From Paenibacillus_G filicis (GTDB lineage Bacteria > Bacillota > Bacilli > Paenibacillales > NBRC-103111), in contig NZ_JBBPCC010000001.1 in NCBI RefSeq assembly GCF_038070315.1, forward strand, positions 682,001 through 746,000: DNA of 64,000 bases, read 5' to 3'. Shown piece by piece: positions 52,439-61,678 of this stretch. The number at the start of each line of letters is the position of its first letter. The first letter of the stretch is position 1. The position numbers and the translations under genes were made by a program. The notes beneath the pieces are model-generated. The model was not told the DNA's origin. It did no database searches and saw only the letters and a program-made list of their open reading frames with translations.

Positions 52439-53400
52439 TAGGTTCCCTCCATCCAGCGGCGCTTGAGCCGCAGCACCGTGTCAAACACGGCTCCGGGCAA
52501 ACAGCTGAGCAGCATACCGCCAATCGCTTTCTGATTTGTCCGTTCCACTGCATAAGCCTGGACAAATGCCTTTCTTGCTTCCTTGCTGCGCCTCCCCTCC
52601 ATCAGTGCAGCGCCATAACTAATAAAACTCCCTGCCAGCTTCCGGCGTAAGTAAGGCCGGTAAGCAGCAAACGCCGGCTCTTTCAGCAGTTCTTGAAACA
52701 TCCAGATGTAGCCCGGACAGGTGCGCATCCGGCCTGTAGCTGTTTCGGAGCCGAGATGCATCCGGTAGCGGCTTAAACGTCGCGGGATATAGAAAGCACC
52801 CCGTGCTTCCATTGCGAGTTGCACAACCATCCAATAGTCAATGACGCTACCGCTCTCAAGACCTTGTCTCAGCGAAGGCAGAACGCTTCTGCGAAAGATC
52901 ATAGATACAATATGTATCGGCCTGGACACAACAGCTAACTCGTAAAATGGCTGATGCAATCCAGGCTCCAGCGTTTCTCTGCCCCATCTGCGCGTATTGG
53001 CCTGCGTCTCATCCGCCAGTAGTCTGCCGTCCTGATCCATCAGCCAATGATCGGTGAACGCCAGCGATGCCGCTGGTTCCAGCTCGAGCTCCTGTATCGT
53101 TGCCTGCAAAAAATCCGGTTCCCATTCATCGTCATCATGAAGGAAAGCGACGTACCGTCCTTGGCTATGCTCGACCCCAAAGTTCCAGTTTGGAGCCATC
53201 CCGAGTCGGGTCGGATGACGATAATAGGTGATGCGCGAATCATCGTAGCTGTTCACCAGCTGAGGAGTTTCGTCGATGCTTCCATCGTCCAGCACCAGCA
53301 GCTCGAAATCTCTGAACGTCTGCTCCAGCACGCTATCAATCGCCAATTTCAGATAACCAGCCCGATTCCAGGTAGGCATAACGACAGATACAGTCGCCAT
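52438..53400 (-). CDS. Glycosyltransferase family 2
   Basis: A 320-residue GT-A fold enzyme. SVVMPTWNRAGYLKLAIDSV is the N-terminal nucleotide-binding strand. LVLDDGSIDETPQLVNSYDD and YVAFLHDDDEWEPDFLQATI hold the first Asp and the DDD metal motif, and the later HxxRRSVLP-type region closes the site. It is the only inverting GT2 in this locus. It contains by chance or design a GATACAATATGTATC palindrome at 52904-52918. It is coupled to the next gene. Confidence 0.88.
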   Translation of the reverse strand: MATVSVVMPTWNRAGYLKLAIDSVLEQTFRDFELLVLDDGSIDETPQLVNSYDDSRITYYRHPTRLGMAPNWNFGVEHSQGRYVAFLHDDDEWEPDFLQATIQELELEPAASLAFTDHWLMDQDGRLLADETQANTRRWGRETLEPGLHQPFYELAVVSRPIHIVSMIFRRSVLPSLRQGLESGSVIDYWMVVQLAMEARGAFYIPRRLSRYRMHLGSETATGRMRTCPGYIWMFQELLKEPAFAAYRPYLRRKLAGSFISYGAALMEGRRSKEARKAFVQAYAVERTNQKAIGGMLLSCLPGAVFDTVLRLKRRWMEGT

Positions 53401-53413
53401 ATCATTCTCTCCC

Positions 53414-54589
53414 TTATGATGATTTGGACAAGTTCCAGATCGGTAAGAGCAGCTTGGCGTATTCGCTTACTTTGCGGGATACATCATATCCCAAAGCCGT
53501 CTCTCGAGCTGCCGATCCTATAGCCATGCGCAAAGCCTCGTTTTCCTTCAGTTCGGCTAGTCTCTCGGCCAGCGCTGCCGCATCTCTTGCCGGCACAACA
53601 AAACCGTTTCGGCCGTTCTCGATAGCATCCTTCATGCCAGTGCCTTCAGTTACGACAACCGGCAGCCCGGCAGCCATCGCTTCAAGTGGAGCCAGACCGA
53701 AGCCGTCCGAGACGGATGCATGCACGCAGAGGTGAGACCGGTGAAGGGCCGGGAGCGGGTCGCCGGATGCGACTCCAATGTTCAACCCCTGCCGCCGGTA
53801 AGTCTCCACAAGCTGACGGATGCCTCTCCAGCCTACACCCCCGAATAGCGTGATCTCCACATCCGGGTCTTTCAGCGAAAGCACAGCCTCCAGCAAATAA
53901 GGAAAACCCTTGAGCAGCGAGACTTGCCCGACCGCGATGATGCGGAACGGTTCCCCCTTCTCCCGGCTACGCCGACTCGGCTGCCCTTCTATCGGGGCAA
54001 ACCGACTGGTATCGACACCTAGCGGTGCAAACAGCAGCTTGTGCTCAGGTACGCCATGCTGCACGAACGTATCCCACTGCAGCTTGGAAGCGACCGTAAT
54101 ATAATCGGCCAGCTCATATTCCCGCAGCACGCGCTTCACCCATGGTCTGGAGAACGGTTCTCCACTCATCCGGAACTTCCTGTGCTCCAACATGGTCGAC
54201 GCGTACAACTCATGAACATGGGTGGTGGCCGCTTCCAGTACATTAATTCCGCTGTGGCGTCTAACACGGGCAAAGCTTTCCTCGGCGAAGGCCGGAAACG
54301 AATGGTAAACCGCCTGTACCCCGGGCATCGCATCAGCGACCGCTTTATCGAATTGCACAGCCCCCATATACACATGGGCCGATGGCTTCCATCTTAACGG
54401 CGTATATTTGACATACCGCTGCCAGGAGGGAGATGGTATGCTCGTAAAGCCTGCTCGGGCAGGCGCCTCCCGGCAGTAGACATGAGGACTCACCCCTCCT
54501 TCCAGAGCGGCGCGATACACAAAGTCAAGATGTCCTCCCAGTCCGCCGCTGCCCAGCCCAGCGCTGCAGCCTAGCCATACGTTGTTCAC
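53414..54589 (-). CDS. Glycosyltransferase family 4
   Basis: A 391-residue GT-B enzyme starting at GTG 54589. NVWLGCSAGLGSGGLGGHLD is the N-terminal glycine-rich part. GINVLEAATTHVHELYASTM, FAPLGVDTSRFAPIEG, IIAVGQVSLLKGFPYLLEAV and VSDGFGLAPLEAMAAGLPVV (E-x7-E) follow. A 123-base gap with no visible feature separates it from the upstream glycosyltransferase. Confidence 0.86.
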   Translation of the reverse strand: MNNVWLGCSAGLGSGGLGGHLDFVYRAALEGGVSPHVYCREAPARAGFTSIPSPSWQRYVKYTPLRWKPSAHVYMGAVQFDKAVADAMPGVQAVYHSFPAFAEESFARVRRHSGINVLEAATTHVHELYASTMLEHRKFRMSGEPFSRPWVKRVLREYELADYITVASKLQWDTFVQHGVPEHKLLFAPLGVDTSRFAPIEGQPSRRSREKGEPFRIIAVGQVSLLKGFPYLLEAVLSLKDPDVEITLFGGVGWRGIRQLVETYRRQGLNIGVASGDPLPALHRSHLCVHASVSDGFGLAPLEAMAAGLPVVVTEGTGMKDAIENGRNGFVVPARDAAALAERLAELKENEALRMAIGSAARETALGYDVSRKVSEYAKLLLPIWNLSKSS

Positions 54590-54712
54590 GTCACACCCTG
54601 CCCCTTCCCGTTCTCTGTTATGGCGATAGAAGTCCGGTGAATAAATCGCGGAGGGACCACCCGATTCCCAAGATGCCTCAGCAGTCGCCCAGCGCCCTTA
54701 CTCACCGGATTT

Positions 54713-55855
54713 CTATACGTTCTCGATCACTTGCGTAAGCTTATGTAAGATGGCACGGTCCGAATACGTTTCGCTATATAGCTTCCTGGCCCCATACTCC
54801 AGACTCCGGCGCAGTCCGCTATCCGCGCATACACGCAGCATGGCTTCAGCCAAAGCCTCCTCGTCCCGATCCGGAACGAGATAGATATTCTCCCTGTGAC
54901 GGAAGTCATGATCCGTCTCCGATCCATTGATCGCAATGATCGGCTTGCCGCTTCGCAGATAAGCTGCGATAATGCCTCTACGGCCGGAAGGTCCGCTGGC
55001 CTCCACATAGACATTGGCCAGGCTGCCATGAAGCGTATCACTCAGTTCGTCGTCGTCTACGAAGCCCCGGATCACGATCCGTTCCTCTATCCCGAGATCG
55101 GCAGCCAGCCGGCGCAGCGCCTCCATCCGAGGAGATCCCGTATCGAAGCCGCCGATCAGCACAAGTCTGATATCCGGCTGTTGCTCAGCTATGGCTGCGA
55201 AGGCTGTCACAAGCTGATCCAGACGCTGCAGCTCAGAGATGGTCCCGAACCAGGTGATGTACGGGTAAGCATAATACGGTTTGCGCAGATGATCCGCTTT
55301 CCGCCCGCTTACATTGCCTGCCGGAATCCGGTAGACCTTATGGCTCCACAGCCCCCGCTTTAGCAAACGTTCCCGCTTGTTGTTCGTGATAATAAGCGAA
55401 CGGCTGCTCAAGCCAATCGTCAAAAGCTGCAGCCGATGGCACAAGGCCAGGAGAAAAGGCTTGGGTCTCGTGCTCCAATCGACGAAAAGCTCATGCAGAT
55501 AAGCGATGACCGGCACTCGGAAGCGCAGCGCGATCCATAACGGCAGCAACGAAGCGACAGGAGCAATGCCTGCCTGCCCCCACATATGAGGAACATACTG
55601 GAACAGGACGACATCCGGACGCTCCATCCGGCATACGCGGGCGAACACCCGAAATAGATCCCGGTAGCCGCGATACAAATGGACGGAAGCATGCTGCGCC
55701 TCCTCCCCGGGAGGGCCGCTGCTGTCGGCTTGCTCACAAATGACGGATACCGTGTAGCTGCCTTCCCGAAGCAGATTTTCCATAAAGACGGTATGATCCG
55801 AAAGCCCGTTGCGTATAGGATGATAGTATTTAGTTAATACGAGTACTTTTTTCAT
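54713..55855 (-). CDS. Glycosyltransferase, GT4-like with altered donor motif
   Basis: A 380-residue GT-B protein. KKVLVLTKYYHPIRNGLSDH and VLFQYVPHMWGQAGIAPVAS are in the first half; WFGTISELQRLDQLVTAFAA and VLIGGFDTGSPRMEALRRLA are in the second. Where GT4 enzymes have E-x7-E it reads EASGPSGRRGIIAAYLRSGK, so the second Glu is missing. The start is ATG 55855, nine bases after GAAGG and four bases past the flippase stop. Donor binding may differ from the other family members. Confidence 0.8.
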   Translation of the reverse strand: MKKVLVLTKYYHPIRNGLSDHTVFMENLLREGSYTVSVICEQADSSGPPGEEAQHASVHLYRGYRDLFRVFARVCRMERPDVVLFQYVPHMWGQAGIAPVASLLPLWIALRFRVPVIAYLHELFVDWSTRPKPFLLALCHRLQLLTIGLSSRSLIITNNKRERLLKRGLWSHKVYRIPAGNVSGRKADHLRKPYYAYPYITWFGTISELQRLDQLVTAFAAIAEQQPDIRLVLIGGFDTGSPRMEALRRLAADLGIEERIVIRGFVDDDELSDTLHGSLANVYVEASGPSGRRGIIAAYLRSGKPIIAINGSETDHDFRHRENIYLVPDRDEEALAEAMLRVCADSGLRRSLEYGARKLYSETYSDRAILHKLTQVIENV

Positions 55856-55859
55856 ACCG

Positions 55860-57209
55860 TTATACCTTCCCCTCCGTTTCACCGGCTACGCTCACCGCAC
55901 CCGAACCGGATTTTCGCTTGAAACGCCCCCCGCCCTGAAGTACGGTTCGATAAAGCGCCAGAAACGACTCGGGATACACATAGAACAGTCTACTCACCGT
56001 GAGTCCCATGCCCTTACATTTGACAAGCATGAAGCTCCACTTGACCAGGGCCATCGTCACCACGCCTAGAGCAGCACCCACACCTTGCAAGGGTTGAACC
56101 AGCAGCAGCGTCATGCCTACCCCGGAAGCCAGCCCAAGGATTTCGGACAAGGAAACGTAGTGGAACTTACCCTCCGTCGAGACGAAATTGGTCAGTACGG
56201 AATACGCGATATTAATGGGCGTGCAGATCAGCAGCACCTGTCCCATCAGGACGGATTCCTTAAAGTCCGCCCCGTAGACCAGCGGGATGGCGAATGGAAT
56301 GACGCAAGCCGCAGCCGCAGCCATCACCAGCGTGGCATAGAATAATGTGCCATGCATCCGTTCCACCTGCTTCTGGCGGTGATTCAACGCCAAATCCATC
56401 AGCTTCGGAAACAGAAAGGTACCGAGCGCACCGGTAATAATCGATGGCAGCATGGAAGCGATGCTGGATGAGACAGTATACAAGCCGAGCATGTAGGTCG
56501 TCAGAAACAGCGAGATGATCAGTTGATCCAGATTGCCTCCGAATGCGGATACGAGCCCGACGGAATAAATCTGAATTCCTTTGTTGAAAAGCTCCTTGCC
56601 CGTTTGCCACACGCGGGTGACTTTAGGCCGGACGCTGGTATACACCCAGGTGAAGGTCATGAGAAACAGCAGGAAGGACCAGGCCAGACTGCCGATGATG
56701 AAATTGCGCACGGTGTAGAGGTCGAAAATCAGAAGACCGGTGATAACCAGCAGAACGCCAACTGGATTCAAGATGCGGAGCAGCAGCACCCGTCGAAACA
56801 TATTAAGCGTCTGCAAGGTGCCGATCAGCCCATCAGCCAACAGCCCGAAAGGAACAGCCAACATCGAAATCTGTGCAAACCGGACTACATGCTCCTCATG
56901 TCCCGAGAGCAGCACAGGTAGCAGAGTTTCCCCGGCCACCAGAGCGATCAGCCCCATGCTGACGCCCAGTACCAGATAAACTCCGAACAGCTCACGCTGC
57001 CGGTCCGGGTTTTTTTTGCCCAGAAAGATGACGGCTCCAGGCAGGCCAAGCGTGAAGAGCATCGTCAGCAGCATACTCCAGCGGGTGGCGGTGGCCAATT
57101 CTCCGCGTCCCTCCGGACCGAGGTAACGGGCACTGATGATACCCGTTACCAAATTGATCACGATGACCAGTACGTTGATGGAAAGACTTGAGAGAAATAA
57201 GCGCTTCAT
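55860..57209 (-). CDS. Oligosaccharide flippase (Wzx/MVF-like)
   Basis: The 449-residue protein has about twelve membrane helices. The first, SINVLVIVINLVTGIISARY with LGPEGRGELATA after it, is the polysaccharide-flippase signature, and FGGNLDQLIISLFLTTYMLG holds the central-site Asp seen in the family. It exports the lipid-linked unit of the second locus. The gene starts six bases after the secreted repeat protein and ends four bases before a glycosyltransferase. Confidence 0.87.
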   Translation of the reverse strand: MKRLFLSSLSINVLVIVINLVTGIISARYLGPEGRGELATATRWSMLLTMLFTLGLPGAVIFLGKKNPDRQRELFGVYLVLGVSMGLIALVAGETLLPVLLSGHEEHVVRFAQISMLAVPFGLLADGLIGTLQTLNMFRRVLLLRILNPVGVLLVITGLLIFDLYTVRNFIIGSLAWSFLLFLMTFTWVYTSVRPKVTRVWQTGKELFNKGIQIYSVGLVSAFGGNLDQLIISLFLTTYMLGLYTVSSSIASMLPSIITGALGTFLFPKLMDLALNHRQKQVERMHGTLFYATLVMAAAAACVIPFAIPLVYGADFKESVLMGQVLLICTPINIAYSVLTNFVSTEGKFHYVSLSEILGLASGVGMTLLLVQPLQGVGAALGVVTMALVKWSFMLVKCKGMGLTVSRLFYVYPESFLALYRTVLQGGGRFKRKSGSGAVSVAGETEGKV

Positions 57210-57215
57210 GCGTGC

Positions 57216-58940
57216 CTACCTTTGCTTTAATGTTTTCACGAGTCGCTTGGCTTCGCCGAGCGGGGTTTCGATGGATTCGTAAATGTTTATCACAAGCGGA
57301 CTCTCAATTTGATCCGTATACAAGTCACTGAAGGTAAAGCTCTGCTTGGCGCTTACTAGCCGCTTCGCCCCCGTGAAGGTCAGCGTCTCCGCCCCTAGTG
57401 TACGGCCGAGTTGATCTTGCAGCTCGACCTTCATCTTGGAGAAATTCTGGTTGACGACGATATTGTCTTCACGGCTTATATCCAGCGTCATACTCATTTT
57501 GTAATTGTAGCCGGTGGGATTGAATAGTGGAGAGATCGACCAGTCGGCCAGCTTCACATTGAACGGATAGAAGCGCATGATATCACTGTTGGCCTGCTCC
57601 TGAATCTTGGTCTGGAAGGACGCGATCGGAACATAGTAAGGCGCTGCCGTCTTCGCGTCCAAGATATTCATCACCAGATTCTCCCCCTTCTCCTTATTCG
57701 GGACGTTGAAGGAGTAACTGACGATATAGCCTAAGTTGGATATCAGATTCTGATCGACCGTAGCCTGACGGGTTCCTAGATAGCTGTATCCGTCGGATGT
57801 GCGCAGCTCCGCCTGGAAGTCAGGCAGTGCGACCGGGCTCTCCAGCTTATTGCGCAGCTTGAACTTGGCGACGACTGTCTGGTAGCCCTCGCCTTCCGCA
57901 CCGTGCATATGGAGCTCGACCAGCGAGATATCAATACCATCGCGGATCAGCTTGTTAAGCGGATCAAAGGCGATCGCAGAGCCGGGCTGATAGGTCTGCA
58001 GCCGTTGAATATCATGCTTCTGCCCGCTCCCATCCTGCAAATCGATGACCATCCGGCCGATCGTATAATCCAGGCTGGTTTTGTCCGAATTGACATAGCT
58101 TTCCGGGGAAAGCACCACCAGCTTGGTCAGCTCAATCCCATTATCAACAGGGATGGCAAAGTAGATGTACTGCTGCCCTCCGGCCTCCAGCGCATCTGCC
58201 GGAACGACGGGCTTCTTGCCCTTAAACCATTTTTTGTCCGCCTGTCCGTCAATCTGCAGCTGAGGCACGGCTTCCTTCTTCGTCCCCTTGTTCTCCACAA
58301 GCAGCGTGACGAAGGCCACAGGACCTTCCGGCTGATTCTGGTAGAACAGGCTAACCGGTTTGTATTCGAGCGAGGAGGAGAAGACAGGGAGCGTGAAAGA
58401 CTCCGTCCAAGGCTTAACCCGTGCGCTATCCGGCACGCTGGAGCCTTCTCCCTTCCACTGCAAGCCATCTACCGGTATACTCAGCACCGTCTTTTCTTTT
58501 TGCGGATATTCGAATTCGTCGATTTCGATCCATTCTAGTGCTGACAGCACGACACTGTCGCTTCGCTCGATAGAGATCAGATAGCTCAGCTCGACTTTTT
58601 CCTGCGATTGAATGGAAGTGGTATTCGCCGCACTTGGACGCAGTGTGTAGGTTGTGCCCTCTGCCGTTTTAATCCGCAGCTCATAGTCCGGCACACGACG
58701 CATCCGGTCCGATGTATTGTGCAGCCTCACGACTACACCGATGCGCGTCTCGCTGCCAGCGTTCTCATTGAGGACGCTTTTGATCTCAGCCTTGATGACA
58801 TCCGTCAGCTTATAGGATGCAGCCACAGGCGCAGCGGCAGGGGCTGGCGCCTCCGCAGCGGAGACGAGCGATGCTGTCGGAACGCATAGGGCAGCCGACA
58901 GCATCCATACAGTCATGTTTCGCTTCCAGGTCTTGTTCAC
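57216..58940 (-). CDS. Secreted protein of unknown function with repeated beta-rich segments
   Basis: A 574-residue protein with a signal peptide (MTVWMLSAALCVPTASLVSA, cut near AEAPAP) and an Ala/Pro linker. At least three segments share one pattern: a strand ending in (V)xLxN or xRLHN, a P-D/L-x-(A/E)-L-R strand, and a closing hydrophobic strand. They begin near RIGVVVRLHNTSDRMRRVPD, FVTLLVENKGTKKEAVPQLQ and VVAKFKLRNKLESPVALPDF. They look like immunoglobulin-like domains. It has no membrane anchor or catalytic motif and lies between the adaptor lipoprotein and the flippase genes, so a role in polymer export or attachment is possible. I do not recognise the family. Confidence 0.75.
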   Translation of the reverse strand: MNKTWKRNMTVWMLSAALCVPTASLVSAAEAPAPAAAPVAASYKLTDVIKAEIKSVLNENAGSETRIGVVVRLHNTSDRMRRVPDYELRIKTAEGTTYTLRPSAANTTSIQSQEKVELSYLISIERSDSVVLSALEWIEIDEFEYPQKEKTVLSIPVDGLQWKGEGSSVPDSARVKPWTESFTLPVFSSSLEYKPVSLFYQNQPEGPVAFVTLLVENKGTKKEAVPQLQIDGQADKKWFKGKKPVVPADALEAGGQQYIYFAIPVDNGIELTKLVVLSPESYVNSDKTSLDYTIGRMVIDLQDGSGQKHDIQRLQTYQPGSAIAFDPLNKLIRDGIDISLVELHMHGAEGEGYQTVVAKFKLRNKLESPVALPDFQAELRTSDGYSYLGTRQATVDQNLISNLGYIVSYSFNVPNKEKGENLVMNILDAKTAAPYYVPIASFQTKIQEQANSDIMRFYPFNVKLADWSISPLFNPTGYNYKMSMTLDISREDNIVVNQNFSKMKVELQDQLGRTLGAETLTFTGAKRLVSAKQSFTFSDLYTDQIESPLVINIYESIETPLGEAKRLVKTLKQR

Positions 58941-58973
58941 AGATAGATACCTCGCTTTGTAGTTGGTCTGGGC

Positions 58974-60245
58974 TTAGGGGGTCAGTAGTACCTTATCCTT
59001 ATCATTCAGATGGTTCTGGCCGGAGATCACGAGCTGCTCGCCTTCCTTGACACCGACGAGCACCTCTTGATTCAACTCATCTTGACTCATCCGGCCGAGC
59101 TCGACTCTGCGCCGTTCTGCCGTGTCACCATTCACCACGAAGACAAAGGTGTCCTCCGCCTTCCTTACGATGCTGGCTACCGGCACGGCCAGCGCGATCT
59201 GCTGTTGTTCATCAAGCAATTGGACTCTCGTCTTCGTGCCCGGCATCAGCTTCAGCGCTTCGTTAGGTGCCTCCAGGTTCAACTCATAGCCCTTGGCTTG
59301 TGCATCGATAACCGGAGACAGGTAGTTGACCTTCCCTTTGACTTTTTCCGTCGTTCCGGGAACATTGAAGGTCATCTCCGTCCTCTCCCGCACCGGCTTA
59401 ACGTAAGCTTCCGGAATAAAGGCCTTGATCTTGACCGGATTCATCTTCTGAATGACGGCGATGCGTTTGCTGCTATCCGCAACCGCTCCCTTCTCCAGTG
59501 TTTGCTCGGTTAGGATCCCGGAGGTGGTCGCCTTGATCACCAGATTGTCCTGAGCGGCATCCAGCTTCTCGACGGCGAGCTGGGCTTCCTTCAACTGCAT
59601 ATTCAGAGCTGTCAAGTTGTCCTGATTGTTTAAGTTCTGAAGCTGACGCTTCAAAAGCTCTAAATCCAGCTTGGCGTTTTTCAGCTTCACTTCCGCTTCC
59701 TGCACGCCGGTCTTATTGATACGTCCGGCGTCGTAATCGTTCTTCAGCTTATTGGTGTTGCGGGTCAGATCCGTTAGCGCCTGCTCCGCCTTCAAGATCG
59801 AATTCTGCAGGCCCGCTTTTGTAAATTCGCGCTCCTTCTTGGCGCTTGCGATGGCCTCACTGGCATTTTGCACCACCATTGTGGCCTTGCTCCGCTCGTA
59901 ATCGGCGTCCTTGGAATACAGCCGTGCAATGACATCTCCTTCTTGGACCGCATCGCCCCGGCGCTTCAGCACTTCGGTCACTTCTCCGCCCGATTTGGCG
60001 AAAAGCTCCACCTGCACAGAAGACAAGATTTCGGCTACCAGCTCGGGGGGCTCACCCAGCTTGATCTTCTGTAGCTTGGCCACCTTGACGGCTTTGCCAG
60101 CCTGCTGTTCATTAGCGGTCTGGACGTCGTTCGAGCCCCAGACGTTGGCGCAGCCGGTGATCATCGTGAAGCTGACCCCGACCGCCAAGACGGCCGTGAT
60201 GCCATGACGGGTGATCTGCGTGTGTTTCCGCCTTTTTTTTCTCAT
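58974..60245 (-). CDS. HlyD/RND-type efflux adaptor lipoprotein in a polysaccharide operon
   Basis: The 423-residue protein has a lipobox (VSFTMITGCAN). A first lipoyl half-motif (VELFAKSGGEVTEVLKRRGD) precedes a long alpha-hairpin coiled coil (about 105-235) and the second lipoyl half (NLVIKATTSGILTEQTLEKG). The beta-barrel and membrane-proximal domains follow, with AVPVASIVRKAEDTFVFVVN. Such adaptors normally serve an ABC or RND exporter. None is encoded nearby; the neighbours are the Wzy-like polymerase (4-base overlap) and the secreted repeat protein. It may connect polymer export to the wall side. Confidence 0.85.
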   Translation of the reverse strand: MRKKRRKHTQITRHGITAVLAVGVSFTMITGCANVWGSNDVQTANEQQAGKAVKVAKLQKIKLGEPPELVAEILSSVQVELFAKSGGEVTEVLKRRGDAVQEGDVIARLYSKDADYERSKATMVVQNASEAIASAKKEREFTKAGLQNSILKAEQALTDLTRNTNKLKNDYDAGRINKTGVQEAEVKLKNAKLDLELLKRQLQNLNNQDNLTALNMQLKEAQLAVEKLDAAQDNLVIKATTSGILTEQTLEKGAVADSSKRIAVIQKMNPVKIKAFIPEAYVKPVRERTEMTFNVPGTTEKVKGKVNYLSPVIDAQAKGYELNLEAPNEALKLMPGTKTRVQLLDEQQQIALAVPVASIVRKAEDTFVFVVNGDTAERRRVELGRMSQDELNQEVLVGVKEGEQLVISGQNHLNDKDKVLLTP

Positions 60246-61678
60246 GTCTGACGAATTCCTCCCTGAGTAAGCGTCAATCTATCCAATACTCCGATACTGA
60301 GCCAGATGATGGCGCAAACCGAATAATTGCCTCCATTCGACCAGGCCCCGATTGTCGCGATTAAAATACCGAATACGATTAAAACCGTTGTATTGTGATG
60401 ACTCATACGGAAGGCCCGCCGCAGTGTTTCCAGCAGAATCAGGCCATAGACGAGACCACCAATAACGCCTGTTGAAATCATCATGTTGCTGAGATCAACC
60501 TCAGAGCTGTCGCCGCTGCTCGACATCTTGGCCCCAGCCAGTGTCGTGAAGCCCAAACCATGACCGATCGGGTTCGTAATGCCTTTGATCATGCCATTCA
60601 CAAACATCGCTACATGGATTCCGGCAGTGGAATGCTCATCGTCTAGCGGGTTGGCAAGCCCGTTTACCTGGTGAGCAATCAGCTCATTGCTGCTCTCAAT
60701 CTTGCTGATCCACACAAAAGCTCCGGCCAGCATCCCCGCCATAATAATTAAAGCCAGAACGCGGCCCATCTTCGATTTGGCGTGCATAACCGTAATGACT
60801 GCTAGCGCCAGGCTTGTCAAAATAACAGGCGTACGGCTGGATTGCATAAACACGCAGTACATGAGCAAGGGAAGGAACAAGACCGCACAAAGCTTCTGTA
60901 CCACATGCCCCCGAAGCAAATAAACCCACAATATCACAATCGCAACGACCAGAAATGTTGTGTACTCCGCTGCATTGGTGAAGAAGGAGAACGCCCTCGA
61001 TCCATCCCCTACGATCAATGCCGCATACCCTGCGATATCAATCCATATTTCTTCAAACTGTGTAAATCCCAGATTGATTTGCTTCAGTCCGTACAAGCCG
61101 CTGATAACGGCAATGACACAGACCGTTCCGTAGATCCGCCTGAGCCAAGTTTCCGTCATGTGCAAGCGGCCGAGTACCATCCAGAACAACGGCACCACAT
61201 AGAACATAATGCCTCCGAACCCCGTCAGAATACTGCCCTGCAGCGGGTTTACAACCTGAAGCAGATCGATGATGATCATCCAGCGGACCAGCTTAAATAA
61301 GTACGTGTCGTCTTCCTTGTTGATGCCCTGCCTCCGGATATACGTCTTGTACATCCAGAGGAAGCCCATCAACAGGATAATCACCGGACTAAAGACCACC
61401 AACGGATCATAGGAGCTCCATCCAGAGACCGGTATCAGCATCCGTCGAAAAAAACCAAGAAACGGTAAATAAATGAGCAGGCTGAACATCAGCACACGTG
61501 GATTGCGAATGGCTAGCGGCAAGGCCAGCAGCATCAGCCCCCCGAACATCAACAGGCGGATTTTGCTCGGATCCAAGGACCACTTTCCGAGCAAATATCC
61601 TCCGCCAACAGCCACTAACAGAGCCAGCGTCCATCGTACGACACGGTGGTCCTGAATTCTATGGATGAGTACGCTCAA
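60242..61678 (-). CDS. O-antigen polymerase/ligase family membrane protein (Wzy-like)
   Basis: The 478-residue protein has about ten to twelve helices. The large loop near residues 330-390 includes ELIAHQVNGLANPLDDEHST and GLGFTTLAGA, with the G-H-G-x-G-type NPIGHGLGF signature of the Wzy_C/O-antigen ligase family. It should join repeat units outside the membrane. It starts at TTG 61678 with AGGGG eight bases before, overlapping the glycosyltransferase gene by 20 bases. Confidence 0.85.
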   Translation of the reverse strand: MSVLIHRIQDHRVVRWTLALLVAVGGGYLLGKWSLDPSKIRLLMFGGLMLLALPLAIRNPRVLMFSLLIYLPFLGFFRRMLIPVSGWSSYDPLVVFSPVIILLMGFLWMYKTYIRRQGINKEDDTYLFKLVRWMIIIDLLQVVNPLQGSILTGFGGIMFYVVPLFWMVLGRLHMTETWLRRIYGTVCVIAVISGLYGLKQINLGFTQFEEIWIDIAGYAALIVGDGSRAFSFFTNAAEYTTFLVVAIVILWVYLLRGHVVQKLCAVLFLPLLMYCVFMQSSRTPVILTSLALAVITVMHAKSKMGRVLALIIMAGMLAGAFVWISKIESSNELIAHQVNGLANPLDDEHSTAGIHVAMFVNGMIKGITNPIGHGLGFTTLAGAKMSSSGDSSEVDLSNMMISTGVIGGLVYGLILLETLRRAFRMSHHNTTVLIVFGILIATIGAWSNGGNYSVCAIIWLSIGVLDRLTLTQGGIRQT

